Source: Streptococcus porcinus
GTDB taxonomy: Bacteria; Bacillota; Bacilli; Lactobacillales; Streptococcaceae
Assembly (NCBI RefSeq): GCF_901542335.1
Contig: NZ_LR594036.1
Location: 806,001 to 870,000 of the forward strand
DNA length: 64,000 nucleotides
Reading direction: 5' to 3'
Shown: positions 20,560-31,558 of the stretch, piece after piece
How the letters are laid out: the number at the start of each line of letters is the position of its first letter
Numbering within the stretch: the stretch's first letter is position 1
Notes under the pieces: model-generated
Databases searched by the model: none
What the model was told of the DNA's origin: nothing
What the model saw: the letters and a program-made list of their open reading frames with translations, nothing else
Position numbers and translations under genes: made by a program

Positions 20560-21871
20560 ATATAGAGCTATTATTACATCAGATAATTTTGATCGTTTCT
20601 TTCATTTTTTTGCCGTTTTTACAGGTATATTTGTTGTGATGACGGTTATTATTTTACAAATTATGAAAGTGGGGGGTTACTCATCAGTAGATACAAGTTT
20701 GACAGCTGTGGCGACTCATTCAACTCTCTATGCTAACCGAACGATGGAAAGAATTTCTTCTTTCTATTTTGATGGACAAGATTTAAATTTCAAAGCAAAT
20801 CTAGATGATTTAAAAGGGAAAAACAGTGATCAACCTGTCGCAAATACCGATATTATTCTATTTAATGCTAATGGTATGGTAATTAATACCTTTGATGCCC
20901 TTTCTAATTTCCAAAATTTCTCTTTTAAAAAGAGTGATTTAAATGAAATCAAAACTAGAAAACTTGTTAATTACTATGGTCATGAGGAAAAATTCCATAC
21001 TATTACCGTTAGAGTGCACTCTAATAATTACCCATCAGTTGCCTATTTAATGGCTGTTGTTAATGTAGAGCAATCTGAAAAAACTAATGAACGCTATGAA
21101 AAAATAATTATTATAATCATGATTTTATTTTGGCTTATTTCTATTTTGGCAAGTATCTATTTAGCCAATTGGAGTAGCAAACCAATTCTTGAAAGCTATG
21201 AAAAACAGAAGATGTTTGTTGAAAATGCCAGTCATGAATTAAGGACGCCTTTGGCCGTACTCCAAAATCGTTTAGAAACACTTTTTCGCAAGCCCAACGA
21301 AAGTATCTTAGATAATAGTGAAGCAATTGCCTCAAGCTTAGAAGAGGTTCGTAATATGAGAATATTGACGACGAATCTTTTGAATTTAGCTCGTCGCGAT
21401 GATGGCATTAAACCTGAAATAGTAGAGATACCAAGTCATTTTTTTGATGGTATTTTTGATAATTATAAATTAATTGCTGAAGAATATGGAAAAGGCTTTG
21501 AGTCTGTTAATACCGTTACAAAGCCAATCAGAATGGATAAATCTTTATTAAAACAGTTAATGACAATTTTATTTGATAACGCGATTAAATATACAGATGA
21601 GTCAGGTTTTATTAAAATCATTGTTAGAAATACGGATAAACATTTCTTTATTACTGTTGAAGATAATGGACCAGGTATTACAGATGCCGACAAAAAGAAA
21701 ATATTTGACCGTTTTTATCGAGTAGATAAAGCTAGAACAAGGAGTCATGGCGGCTTTGGATTAGGATTATCACTTGCTCAACAAATCGTTACTTCTTTAA
21801 AGGGGACTATTCTTGTGAATGATAATAAAGGCAAGGGTAGTGTGTTTGAGGTTAAACTTCCACTAAATTAA
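20552..21871 (+). CDS. ciaH: Sensor histidine kinase CiaH
   Basis: 439 aa. Two membrane helices (about 22-39 and 184-205) flank an extracellular sensor domain; HisKA with H228 in [10 protein letters not shown], then an HATPase_c domain with DNAIKYT, EDNGPGI and [10 protein letters not shown]. Partner of CiaR, overlapping it by 8 bp. Confidence 0.92.
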   Translation: MTKYRAIITSDNFDRFFHFFAVFTGIFVVMTVIILQIMKVGGYSSVDTSLTAVATHSTLYANRTMERISSFYFDGQDLNFKANLDDLKGKNSDQPVANTDIILFNANGMVINTFDALSNFQNFSFKKSDLNEIKTRKLVNYYGHEEKFHTITVRVHSNNYPSVAYLMAVVNVEQSEKTNERYEKIIIIIMILFWLISILASIYLANWSSKPILESYEKQKMFVENASHELRTPLAVLQNRLETLFRKPNESILDNSEAIASSLEEVRNMRILTTNLLNLARRDDGIKPEIVEIPSHFFDGIFDNYKLIAEEYGKGFESVNTVTKPIRMDKSLLKQLMTILFDNAIKYTDESGFIKIIVRNTDKHFFITVEDNGPGITDADKKKIFDRFYRVDKARTRSHGGFGLGLSLAQQIVTSLKGTILVNDNKGKGSVFEVKLPLN

Positions 21872-21901
21872 AAAGGTTAGAACCTGTTGTTCTAACCTTT
21901 C
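21871..21901 (+). terminator. Terminator after ciaH, copy 1 of a repeated hairpin
   Basis: AAAAGGTTAGAAC-CTGTT-GTTCTAACCTTT hairpin. An identical 30-bp copy is found at 22073-22102. Confidence 0.8.
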
Positions 21902-22072
21902 AGATTGAAGAAAAAGTCCATTTTGGACAAATTTCTTCAATCTTTTTCTTTATTATGAAAATCAAAAACTCTCAGAAATATTGGAACATCAACATTTCTA
22001 AGAGTTTAATATTTTGCCATTTTACGCAAGTCTATTCAAATATTTTTATTTTTAAGAGTTTGTCTACGTTCT
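21902..22072. repeat. 171-bp hairpin-rich spacer between two identical terminators
   Basis: No gene seen. It holds a hairpin AGATTGAAGAAA...TTTCTTCAATCT with a nested TCCA/TGGA stem and a second inverted pair around AACTCT...AGAGTT. Together with the identical terminators on both sides it looks like the trace of a duplication or a small mobile repeat, but I cannot name a family. Confidence 0.4.
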
Positions 22073-22105
22073 AAAAGGTTAGAACCTGTTGTTCTAACCT
22101 TTTTT
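22073..22105 (+). terminator. Copy 2 of the repeated terminator hairpin
   Basis: Identical 30-bp hairpin to 21871-21900, here followed by a longer T run. Confidence 0.75.
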
Positions 22106-22111
22106 GTGTAA

Positions 22112-22137
22112 AGAAAAAACTCCTTGTGGAGTTTTCA
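22112..22137 (-). terminator. Terminator of rpsT
   Basis: On the minus strand: AAAACTCCACAAGGAGTTTTTT directly after the rpsT stop. Confidence 0.8.
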
Positions 22138-22148
22138 TTGGATATTTA

Positions 22149-22382
22149 TTAGCCAAGTTTAGCAGCAAGACGTGCTTTATCGCGGCTAGCTTTGTTAGCG
22201 TGAATCAAACCTTTAGACTCTGCTCTGTCGATGCTTGAAGAAGCAGCGCGGAAAAGCTCTTCAGATGGGTTTGCTTCAAATGCCTTGATAGCAGTACGCA
22301 TAGCTGATTTTTGTGCGGAATTTTTTTCGTTTGCTTTAACATTAAGTTCTGCACGTTTGATAGCTGATTTAATATTTGCCAA
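22149..22382 (-). CDS. rpsT: 30S ribosomal protein S20
   Basis: 77 aa, Lys/Arg-rich, helical. I use the TTG start that yields the family N-terminus [16 protein letters not shown] lies 8 bases before it. A GTG three codons upstream (22391) is in frame but overlaps the ribosome site. S20 binds 16S rRNA early in 30S assembly. A rare TTG start is notable in a gene expected to be highly expressed, but is known for rpsT in other bacteria. Confidence 0.94.
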   Translation of the reverse strand: MANIKSAIKRAELNVKANEKNSAQKSAMRTAIKAFEANPSEELFRAASSSIDRAESKGLIHANKASRDKARLAAKLG

Positions 22383-22450
22383 TGTTTTCACCTCCGTATT
22401 AATCTAACTACACTATTATATAGGATTAATACTAGTTTGGCAAGTCATAT

Positions 22451-23371
22451 TTATTTTTTGATAAAGATTTGATCAATTTTGTGATCTTGTGCTTTATGCA
22501 AGATGATTTGTGCACGGTTTCGAGTTGGTTCAATATAGTTTTCTAAATTAACCAAATTGACATTTTTCCAGACTTCTTTAGCAAAAGTAATTGCTTCGTC
22601 TCTAGGCATGGATACGTATTTAGTGTAAAAATTAGTGTCATCATTTTTGGTTAATTCAAGAATGCTTTCGAACCGTTCAATATACCAATTTTCGATATGG
22701 TTCCTATCAGCATCAATATATATTGAAAAATCAAAATAATCGTTCATGTAGAGGCGATTATTTTGCTGATTCTGAAAAACGTTTATTCCTTCAACTATTA
22801 AAAAATCAGGGCTTTCAATAGTTTGCAAATGGTTAGGAATAATATCATAAATTTCATGAGAATAAACTGGTACCTCTGTAGTGATACCGTTTTTCATCGC
22901 ATCTAAGAAATTCAAAAGTAACTCCATGTTATAAGATTCAGGGAATCCTTTGCGATTTAAGATATCATGTTTTGATAAATAATCGTTAGGATAAAGAAAG
23001 CCATCAGTTGTCACTAATTCTACTTTACTGGACTTAAAGGTTCTAGCTAAGAGTAGTTGAAGCAGACGACTTGTTGTAGATTTTCCAACTGCCACTGAGC
23101 CTGAGACACCGATGATAAAAGGCCGATAATGAGCATCTTTTTTTAAAAAAAGGCTTTTAGAAAAAGACAAATTTTCTTGGTTAATTTTGTATATCTGTAT
23201 GAGATTTAGAAGTGGAAGATAGACTTCAATAACATCTGTAATGTTGATATTATCGTTTAGACTTGTTATAGTTTCTAGTTCATCTTCGGTTAGCAAGGGA
23301 CGAGACTGCTGGTGAAGATCTTTCCAGGATTGGCGAGTCATTTTTATAAAATTAATAAATTCATTGGTCAT
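22451..23371 (-). CDS. coaA: Pantothenate kinase (type I)
   Basis: 306 aa. The P-loop is [12 protein letters not shown]; further motifs TTDGFLYPN and IVEGINVFQ belong to type I CoaA. It phosphorylates pantothenate, the first step of CoA synthesis. Divergent from the nucleoside operon and probably transcribed ahead of rpsT. Confidence 0.95.
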   Translation of the reverse strand: MTNEFINFIKMTRQSWKDLHQQSRPLLTEDELETITSLNDNINITDVIEVYLPLLNLIQIYKINQENLSFSKSLFLKKDAHYRPFIIGVSGSVAVGKSTTSRLLQLLLARTFKSSKVELVTTDGFLYPNDYLSKHDILNRKGFPESYNMELLLNFLDAMKNGITTEVPVYSHEIYDIIPNHLQTIESPDFLIVEGINVFQNQQNNRLYMNDYFDFSIYIDADRNHIENWYIERFESILELTKNDDTNFYTKYVSMPRDEAITFAKEVWKNVNLVNLENYIEPTRNRAQIILHKAQDHKIDQIFIKK

Positions 23372-23528
23372 AATAGCTCCTTATTGAATGACAATAGAGC
23401 TATTATACCATTTTAAAAAAGATATATAAAAAAATATCGACTATTATATAGAAATAAACCCTTTAGAATAGCTTATGTAAGCGTTTTATTAAGGTATTCA
23501 CAATAGTCAGATAGTTATCATTCTAAAA

Positions 23529-23546
23529 GTTCGTAAAAAAACGAAC
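23529..23546. promoter_or_regulatory. Inverted repeat GTTCGT-ACGAAC upstream of the nucleoside operon
   Basis: GTTCGT AAAAAA ACGAAC, 6-bp arms, in the 266-bp divergent region between coaA and the methyltransferase gene. It may be an operator for a nucleoside-responsive regulator; not identified. Confidence 0.35.
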
Positions 23547-23577
23547 AATATGCAAAAAAGGTTTAAAAATAAGCGTC

Positions 23578-23606
23578 TTGTAAACCGTTTCAAAGTATGT
23601 TAGAAT
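23578..23606 (+). promoter_or_regulatory. Promoter with overlapping cre-like site, nucleoside operon
   Basis: -35 TTGTAA (23578-23583), 17-bp spacer, -10 TAGAAT (23601-23606). TGTAAACCGTTTCA at 23579-23592 matches the cre consensus TGWNANCGNTNNCA at 13 of 14 positions and covers the -35, as expected for CcpA repression of a catabolic operon. Confidence 0.6.
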
Positions 23607-23637
23607 GTATAAGCATCGAAAATAGATAGGAAAAAGC

Positions 23638-24228
23638 ATGTCGAAAATGTATTATGATGAAAATCCAGATAGTCAACATGACATTCATAAATTAGGTGTT
23701 AAACTCTTAGGTCAAGAGTTCACTTTTTTTTCAGATTCTGGTGTTTTTTCAAAAAAAATGATTGATTTTGGAAGTCAAGTTCTTCTCAATAGTCTATCCT
23801 TTGGAAAGGGAGAAAGTCTATTGGATGTGGGGTGTGGCTATGGTCCCTTAGGAATTACTCTTGCCAAGGCCCAAGGAGTCAGCGCGACACTAATTGATAT
23901 TAATAACCGAGCTATTGAGCTTGCAAAGAAAAATGCAACCTATAATGAAGTTGAAGTGACGGTATACCAATCAAATATCTATGAAAATGTTATCGGACAG
24001 TTTAATCATATTATTAGTAATCCCCCTATTCGAGCAGGTAAAAAAGTTGTGCATGAAATTATCGAAAAAGCCTTCGATTTTCTTCACTCAAATGGTGACC
24101 TAACAATTGTCATCCAAAAAAAACAAGGGGCACCAAGTGCTAAAGAAAAAATGGAATCAATCTTTGGCAACGTAGAGATTGTAAAAAAAGTAAAAGGCTA
24201 TTATATTTTAAGGAGTATTAAAGGATGA
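23638..24228 (+). CDS. Class I SAM methyltransferase, RsmC/RlmG-like
   Basis: 196 aa. SAM-binding motif LDVGCGYGPLG (about 61-71) and the N-methyltransferase motif SNPPIR. This MTS-domain family includes 16S and 23S rRNA guanine-N2 methyltransferases (RsmC, RlmG). It overlaps pdp by 4 bp (ATGA) and so leads the nucleoside operon, which is a conserved arrangement in streptococci with no clear functional link. Confidence 0.85.
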   Translation: MSKMYYDENPDSQHDIHKLGVKLLGQEFTFFSDSGVFSKKMIDFGSQVLLNSLSFGKGESLLDVGCGYGPLGITLAKAQGVSATLIDINNRAIELAKKNATYNEVEVTVYQSNIYENVIGQFNHIISNPPIRAGKKVVHEIIEKAFDFLHSNGDLTIVIQKKQGAPSAKEKMESIFGNVEIVKKVKGYYILRSIKG

Positions 24229-25502
24229 GAGCCGTTGATTTAATTCAGAAAAAAAGAGATGGGCAAGAACTTTCCACTCAGGAGATTGAATGGTTGGTTT
24301 CTAATTATGCCAAAGGAATTGTGCCAGATTACCAAATGTCTGCATTTGCTATGGCAGTTTACTTTAAAGGCATGACAACTCGCGAGACTAAAGACTTGAC
24401 TATGGCAATGGTTAAATCTGGTGAGCAGATTTATTTATCGGCAATTCCAGGTATTAAGACAGATAAACATTCTACTGGGGGTGTTGGCGATAAGGTGACC
24501 TTAATCCTTGCACCTTTAGTAGCGAGTTTCGGTGTGCCAGTTGCAAAAATGAGTGGTAGAGGTTTAGGCCACACCGGAGGTACACTGGATAAATTAGAAG
24601 CTATCAAAGGTTACAATATTAACATTAGTCAGGATGAATTTATTAAACAAGTTCAAGAAATTGGGCTCTCGGTTATTGGCCAGTCGGATAAGTTGGTTAA
24701 AGCTGATAAAATGCTCTATGCTTTACGCGATGTCACTGCTACCGTTGATATTATTCCTCTGATTGCTAGTTCTGTTATGAGTAAAAAAATTGCAGCTGGT
24801 GCTGACAGTATCTTACTAGATGTTACAGTTGGAGATGGTGCTTTCATGAAGACCATTGAAGATGCTGAAAAATTGTCACGTTTAATGGTTGATTTAGGGA
24901 AGGAAGTAGGACGTAAAACAATTGCAGTTATTACTAATATGAGCCAGCCTTTGGGTCGAGCTATTGGCAATCGTTTAGAAGTATTGGAAGCAATTCAGAT
25001 AATGCAAGGGGAAGGCCGTGAGGATGTAACCAACTTCATTTGTGATTTAGGTCAATTAATGCTAGAACTTGCTGGAATTTCAAAATCAAAAGATGAAATT
25101 AAAGAACATCTAGTTTCAGGCCATGCTTTAGCCAAGTTTGAAGAGATGGTTAACCGACAGGGAGGGGATTTAATTGATCTTTACAGACCTTCAAGTGCAA
25201 AAGTACAGACTGAAATCTTTGCAAAAGCAGATGGTTATATTACAGAACTACCAGCATTAGAATTTGGCTTATTTGCGATGAAACTAGGAGCAGGTAGAGC
25301 TGTTAAAACCGATCAACTTGATTACGAAAGTGGGATTGTTTTTGACAAGAAAATCGGTGATTCTATCACAGTCGGAGACCGTATCGCAGTGATTTATTCT
25401 AGTCAAGATTTAAGTCAAAATGTGATTACAGAATTCGAAAAAAATGTTAAAATAGGTGAAGAGCGAATTGCTCCTAAAGAGATTATAGAAGTCATATCTT
25501 GA
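24225..25502 (+). CDS. pdp: Pyrimidine-nucleoside phosphorylase
   Basis: 425 aa. The thymidine/pyrimidine phosphorylase signature KHSTGGVGDKVTL and the phosphate and base-binding residues K/M-S-G-R-G-LGHTGGTLDKLE are intact. It splits uridine and thymidine with phosphate into base and (deoxy)ribose-1-phosphate. Followed 9 bp later by deoC, which processes the sugar. Confidence 0.94.
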   Translation: MRAVDLIQKKRDGQELSTQEIEWLVSNYAKGIVPDYQMSAFAMAVYFKGMTTRETKDLTMAMVKSGEQIYLSAIPGIKTDKHSTGGVGDKVTLILAPLVASFGVPVAKMSGRGLGHTGGTLDKLEAIKGYNINISQDEFIKQVQEIGLSVIGQSDKLVKADKMLYALRDVTATVDIIPLIASSVMSKKIAAGADSILLDVTVGDGAFMKTIEDAEKLSRLMVDLGKEVGRKTIAVITNMSQPLGRAIGNRLEVLEAIQIMQGEGREDVTNFICDLGQLMLELAGISKSKDEIKEHLVSGHALAKFEEMVNRQGGDLIDLYRPSSAKVQTEIFAKADGYITELPALEFGLFAMKLGAGRAVKTDQLDYESGIVFDKKIGDSITVGDRIAVIYSSQDLSQNVITEFEKNVKIGEERIAPKEIIEVIS

Positions 25503-25511
25503 GGTGTTTTA

Positions 25512-26550
<1,039 letters not shown>

Positions 26551-26641
26551 AATCTGACTTTAACTTGTTATTTGGCCATAAGGCTATATATATTTTTTCA
26601 GCAAGGGATTGCTAGAAACATTTTTAGGAGGGTTCATTTTC

Positions 26642-27697
26642 ATGAACAAGAAATTTATCGGTCTTGGTTTAGCTTCTGTAGCTTTAGTAAGTTTAGCTGC
26701 ATGTGGACATCGCGGTCCTTCAAAATCTGATAGCAAAAATGCTAAAACAGATTTAAAAGTAGCAATTGTTACTGACACTGGTGGTGTTGATGATAAATCT
26801 TTCAACCAATCAGCTTGGGAAGGCTTACAAACTTGGGGTAAAGAAATGGGTCTTAAGAAAGGGGCTGGTTTCAACTACTTCCAATCAAATAGTGAATCTG
26901 AATATGCAACTAATCTAGATACAGCGGCAGCTGACGGTTACAAAGTTGTTTACGGTATTGGTTTTGCTCTTAAAGATGCTATTGCTAAAGCAGCAACAGA
27001 TAATAAAGAAACTAAGTATGTTATCATCGATGATGTTATAGAAGGTAAAGACAATGTTGCTAGCGTAACGTTTGCTGATAATGAGGCTGCTTACCTTGCT
27101 GGTATTGCGGCTGCCAAAACCACAAAGACAAAAGTAGTTGGCTTTATCGGTGGTATGAAGGGTACAGTAATTACACGCTTTGAAAAAGGTTTCCAAGAAG
27201 GTGTTAAATCTGTTGATAGCTCAATCAAGGTTAAAGTTGATTACGCTGGATCCTTTGGTGATGCTGCTAAAGGTAAGACAATTGCTGCTGCACAATATGC
27301 TAGTGGTGCAGATATCATTTATCAAGCTGCTGGTGGAACTGGTGCGGGCGTCTTCAACGAAGCAAAAGCACGTAATGAGAAAAAAACTGACGCTGAAAAA
27401 GTTTGGGTTATCGGTGTTGACCGTGACCAAAAAGATGAAGGAAACTTCACATCTAAAGATGGTAAAAAATCAAACTTTGTGCTTGCATCTTCAATCAAAA
27501 AAGTTGGTAAATCAGTTCAACTCATTAACAAACTTGTTGTTGATAAAAAATTCCCTGGTGGCAAAACGACTGTTTATGGCTTAAAAGATGGTGGTGTTGA
27601 TATTGCAACAACTAATCTTTCAGATGATACTATAAAAGCAATCAAAGAAGCTAAAGAAAAAATTATTTCTGGTGACATTACTGTTCCAGATAAATAA
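26642..27697 (+). CDS. BMP-family nucleoside-binding lipoprotein
   Basis: 351 aa. Lipobox LAAC with Cys21, then a Med/BMP (PnrA-like) domain beginning VAIVTDTGGVDDKSFNQSAWEG. It delivers nucleosides to the ABC importer encoded directly downstream. The start at 26642 follows AGGAGGG. The gene is preceded by the pdp-deoC-cdd genes, so uptake and breakdown are linked. Confidence 0.92.
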   Translation: MNKKFIGLGLASVALVSLAACGHRGPSKSDSKNAKTDLKVAIVTDTGGVDDKSFNQSAWEGLQTWGKEMGLKKGAGFNYFQSNSESEYATNLDTAAADGYKVVYGIGFALKDAIAKAATDNKETKYVIIDDVIEGKDNVASVTFADNEAAYLAGIAAAKTTKTKVVGFIGGMKGTVITRFEKGFQEGVKSVDSSIKVKVDYAGSFGDAAKGKTIAAAQYASGADIIYQAAGGTGAGVFNEAKARNEKKTDAEKVWVIGVDRDQKDEGNFTSKDGKKSNFVLASSIKKVGKSVQLINKLVVDKKFPGGKTTVYGLKDGGVDIATTNLSDDTIKAIKEAKEKIISGDITVPDK

Positions 27698-27708
27698 ATC
27701 TAAAGTTT

Positions 27709-27734
27709 GAGCGACCTTTGTCGGTCGCTCTTTT
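27709..27734 (+). terminator. Terminator after the BMP lipoprotein gene
   Basis: GAGCGACC TTTGTC GGTCGCTC TTTT. Two more inverted pairs follow at about 27735-27785 (ACTGAGA/TCTCAGT, AAAGCTTGC/GCAAGCTTT). Partial termination here would give more binding protein than transporter. Confidence 0.75.
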
Positions 27735-27824
27735 AGACTGAGATAATTTTTGTCTCAGTAAAGCTTGCGATTGCTGGCAAGCTTTGCTGAAATAAAAGTG
27801 TGAATTGAAAGGAAGCGCGATCCT

Positions 27825-29357
27825 ATGACTCAACATGTCATTGAAATGAAAGAGATTACAAAAAAATTTGGTGATTTTGTCGCAAATGATCATATTAATT
27901 TGACCGTCAAAAAAGGTGAAATTCATGCCTTACTAGGAGAAAATGGAGCTGGTAAGTCTACTTTGATGAACATGCTGGCTGGATTACTTGAGCCCACTGA
28001 AGGCGAAATTTTGATTAATGGTAAACCTGTTCAAATTGATTCTCCTTCTAAGTCTTCTCGCTTAGGAATTGGAATGGTTCATCAACATTTTATGTTAGTT
28101 GAAGCATTTACCGTTGCTGAAAATATTATTTTGGGAAATGAAACGGTTAAAAATGGTTGTTTAGATTTAAGGAAAGCAAGTAAAGAAATACGAGACTTAT
28201 CAACGAAATATGGCTTATCGGTTGATCCTGATGCCAAAGTTGCTGATATATCAGTTGGGGCTCAACAACGTGTTGAAATTTTAAAAACACTTTACCGCGG
28301 TGCTGATATCCTAATTTTTGATGAACCAACTGCTGTTTTAACACCTTCTGAGATCCAAGAATTAATGGTTATTATGAAAAACTTGGTTAAAGAAGGTAAG
28401 TCTATCGTCCTTATTACACATAAATTAGATGAAATTCGTGCAGTTGCTGATCGCGTAACGGTTATTCGCAGAGGAAAATCAATTGAGACAGCTAATGTTT
28501 TAGGAGTTAGCTCTAAGGAATTAGCAGAAATGATGGTTGGACGCTCTATTTCTTTTACAACAGCTAAAAAACCTTCAGAACCAAAGGAAATAGTTTTATC
28601 GATTAAGGATTTATTTGTTGATGAAAACCGTGGAGTGCCTGCTGTTAAAGGGCTGTCACTAGATGTTAGGGCTGGTGAAATTATTGGTATTGCTGGTATT
28701 GACGGTAATGGACAAAGTGAATTAATTCAAGCTATTACTGGTTTACGCAAAGTAAAATCTGGCATGATTACAATAAAGGGTAAAGACGTTACTCAGTATT
28801 CCTCACGTAAAATTACTGAATTATCAGTTGGCCATGTTCCAGAAGATAGGCATCGTGATGGCTTAATTCTAGATCTTTCGTTGGCAGAGAATACGGCCTT
28901 ACAAACCTATTATAAGGAACCTTTAAGTAAAAATGGTATTTTAAATTATGCTAAAATTAATAATTATGCTCGTCAATTGATGTCTGAATTTGACGTACGT
29001 GGTGCTAGTGAATTAGTTCCGGCTAGAGGCTTTTCTGGAGGAAATCAGCAAAAAGCTATTATTGCCCGTGAAGTTGATCGCAATCCTGATTTACTGATTG
29101 TTAGTCAGCCAACCCGTGGCCTTGACGTTGGTGCAATTGAGTATATCCATAAACGTCTGATTGAAGAGCGTGACAAAGGGAAAGCTGTCCTAGTAGTTAG
29201 CTTTGAACTTGATGAAATTTTGAATTTATCTGATCGAATTGCTGTTATCCATGATGGAAAAATCCAAGGCATTGTTATGCCAGAAACGACTAATAAACAG
29301 GAGTTAGGAATTCTTATGGCTGGTGGTTCAATTGATAAGGAGGAAGAAAATGTCTAA
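27825..29357 (+). CDS. Nucleoside ABC importer ATPase (NupA/NupO-like)
   Basis: 510 aa with two ABC domains. The first has GENGAGKST and the degenerate signature SVGAQQR; the second lacks a proper Walker A (GIDGNGQSEL) but has FSGGNQQK, as is usual in this sugar/nucleoside class. Energises uptake through the two permeases downstream; its end overlaps the first permease gene. Confidence 0.92.
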   Translation: MTQHVIEMKEITKKFGDFVANDHINLTVKKGEIHALLGENGAGKSTLMNMLAGLLEPTEGEILINGKPVQIDSPSKSSRLGIGMVHQHFMLVEAFTVAENIILGNETVKNGCLDLRKASKEIRDLSTKYGLSVDPDAKVADISVGAQQRVEILKTLYRGADILIFDEPTAVLTPSEIQELMVIMKNLVKEGKSIVLITHKLDEIRAVADRVTVIRRGKSIETANVLGVSSKELAEMMVGRSISFTTAKKPSEPKEIVLSIKDLFVDENRGVPAVKGLSLDVRAGEIIGIAGIDGNGQSELIQAITGLRKVKSGMITIKGKDVTQYSSRKITELSVGHVPEDRHRDGLILDLSLAENTALQTYYKEPLSKNGILNYAKINNYARQLMSEFDVRGASELVPARGFSGGNQQKAIIAREVDRNPDLLIVSQPTRGLDVGAIEYIHKRLIEERDKGKAVLVVSFELDEILNLSDRIAVIHDGKIQGIVMPETTNKQELGILMAGGSIDKEEENV

Positions 29358-30416
29358 AAAGGCACAAAAAATTGCAGTTCCTGTCATTTCCGTCTTATTA
29401 GGTTTTGTACTTGGTGCAATCATTATGTTTATCTTTGGATATGATCCAATATGGGGTTACGAAGGCTTATTTAATGTTGCTTTTGGTAGTGTTAAAAATA
29501 TTGGTGAAATACTAAGAGCAATGGGGCCACTGATTCTTATAGCTTTAGGCTTTACAGTTGCAAGCCGAGCAGGTTTTTTTAACATCGGTCTCTCCGGACA
29601 AGCTTTGGCAGGATGGATTTCTTCAACTTGGTTTGCCCTTTCACATCCAGACATGTCTCGTCCATTACTGATTTTATTGACAGTAATAATTGGGATGGTA
29701 GCAGGGGGAATCGCTGGAGCAATACCTGGTATTTTACGTGCCTTCCTAGGAACTAGCGAAGTTATTGTAACCATTATGATGAACTATATTATTTTATATA
29801 CTGGTAACGCTGTTATCCAAAATGGCTTCGCAAAAAATATTAAACAAAGTATTGATTCCTCTGTTCAAGTTAGTCATAATGCTAGCTATCAAATGTCGTG
29901 GCTATCCGAATTAACAAATAATTCAAGGCTTAATATTGGCATTTTCTTTGCTCTAATAGCTATCTTTATTATTTGGTTCTTACTAAATAAAACAACTTTA
30001 GGATTTGAAATTCGCTCAGTTGTCTAAATCCTCATGCCAGTGAATATGCTGGTATGTCTGCGAAAAGAACTATCATTCTTTCAATGATTATTTCAGGTGC
30101 ACTAGCTGGCCTAGGTGGTGTTGTTGAAGGATTGGGTACTTTTGAAAATGTATTTGTTCAATCAAGTTCTTTAGCTATTGGTTTTGATGGTATGGCAGTG
30201 AGCCTTCTCGCAGCTAATAATCCACTTGGTATCTTTTTCTCATCTTTCCTTTTTGGTGTCCTAAATGTTGGTGCACCTGGTATGAATGTTGCTGGAATTC
30301 CTCCAGAACTGGTCAAAATTGTGACAGCCTCAATTATTTTCTTTGTGGGGGCACATTACTTAATTGAACGTTATATGATTAGAAGTAAAAAAACAACTGT
30401 GAAAGGTGGTAAATAA
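29350..30416 (+). pseudogene. Nucleoside ABC importer permease 1, frameshifted
   Basis: NupB/NupP-like permease. The first part (29350-30027) reads well to FEIRSVV and stops; the second part resumes in another frame and continues to 30416. Inserting one G near 30022 restores a continuous protein of about 355 aa reading RSVGLNPHASEYAGMSAKR, the expected family sequence. The paralogue at 30418 has the equivalent LRSVGEHPQAADTLG. So a single-base deletion breaks the gene, unless it is a sequencing error. Loss would be expected to stop this nucleoside uptake system. Confidence 0.85.
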
Positions 30417-30417
30417 G

Positions 30418-31374
30418 ATGTCATTAGTTACAATTCTTTCATTGTTAATATCTTCAATGTTGATTTATGCTACCCCTCTTATTTTCACAAGTATTGGTGG
30501 TACTTTCTCAGAAAGATCTGGTGTTGTTAACGTCGGATTAGAGGGGATTATGGTAATGGGAGCATTTTCAGGTATTGTATTCAACTTAGAATTTGTTGAT
30601 ACATTTGGAAAAGCAACCCCTTGGATTGCCGTTTTAGTTGGCGGTTTAGTTGGACTAATCTTCTCATTGCTCCATGCTGTAGCTACCATTAATTTTAGAG
30701 CAGATCACATTGTTTCTGGTACTGTTTTAAATCTATTAGCTCCTTCTCTAGCAGTCTTCCTAGTAAAAGTTTTCTACGGAAAAGGTCAAACTGATAATAT
30801 TCAAGCTTCTTTTGGTAAATTTGATTTTCCTATTTTAAGTGATATTCCTATCATTGGTCATATTTTCTTTAAGGATACAACCTTAGTCGGCTATTTAGCT
30901 GTTGGTTTTTCTTTCCTTGCCTGGTTTATTCTTTATAAAACACGTTTTGGTCTGCGCTTACGTTCAGTAGGTGAACACCCTCAGGCAGCTGATACACTGG
31001 GAATAAATGTTTACCTAATGAAATATTATGGTGTTATGATTTCTGGTTTCCTTGGTGGTATCGGAGGGGCAGTATATGCACAATCCATTTCAGTTAACTT
31101 TGCCGTAACGACGATTTTAGGTCCTGGATTTATTTCACTTGCTGCAATGATTATTGGTAAGTGGAATCCAGTAGGAGCAATGTTATCTAGTTTATTCTTT
31201 GGCTTGTCTCAAAGCTTAGCTGTCATAGGGGCTCAGCTACCTTTATTAGAAAAAATTCCGACAGTATATTTAGAGATAGCACCATATCTCTTCACTATCA
31301 TCATTCTTGCCGCTTTCTTTGGACAAGCAGTAGCACCTAAAGCAGATGGTGTTAACTATATAAAATCTAAATAA
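30418..31374 (+). CDS. Nucleoside ABC importer permease 2 (NupC/NupQ-like)
   Basis: 318 aa with eight or more hydrophobic helices; the motif GGTFSERSGVVNVGLEGIMVMGA is characteristic of this permease family. The ATG at 30418 follows AAAGGTGG at the end of the frameshifted permease. It is intact. Confidence 0.9.
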   Translation: MSLVTILSLLISSMLIYATPLIFTSIGGTFSERSGVVNVGLEGIMVMGAFSGIVFNLEFVDTFGKATPWIAVLVGGLVGLIFSLLHAVATINFRADHIVSGTVLNLLAPSLAVFLVKVFYGKGQTDNIQASFGKFDFPILSDIPIIGHIFFKDTTLVGYLAVGFSFLAWFILYKTRFGLRLRSVGEHPQAADTLGINVYLMKYYGVMISGFLGGIGGAVYAQSISVNFAVTTILGPGFISLAAMIIGKWNPVGAMLSSLFFGLSQSLAVIGAQLPLLEKIPTVYLEIAPYLFTIIILAAFFGQAVAPKADGVNYIKSK

Positions 31375-31382
31375 AAGATTAA

Positions 31383-31438
31383 ATTTAAAATATGTAAGAA
31401 GCTCTAGAATTTCTGGGGCTTTTTACATATTTTAAATT
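31383..31438 (+). terminator. Terminator of the nucleoside operon
   Basis: Long stem AAATTTAAAATATGTAA / TTACATATTTTAAATT enclosing an inner AGC/GCT stem with a T run. Confidence 0.75.
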
Positions 31439-31558
31439 ATAGCTTGAAGAATAAAAACGCTAATATTTTACGAAAAATCTAATCTTTTTGAAATCTATTG
31501 CTAAACAAATGATAATAATGTATTATTATTAACGGACATTCTATTGGAGGAATATATT

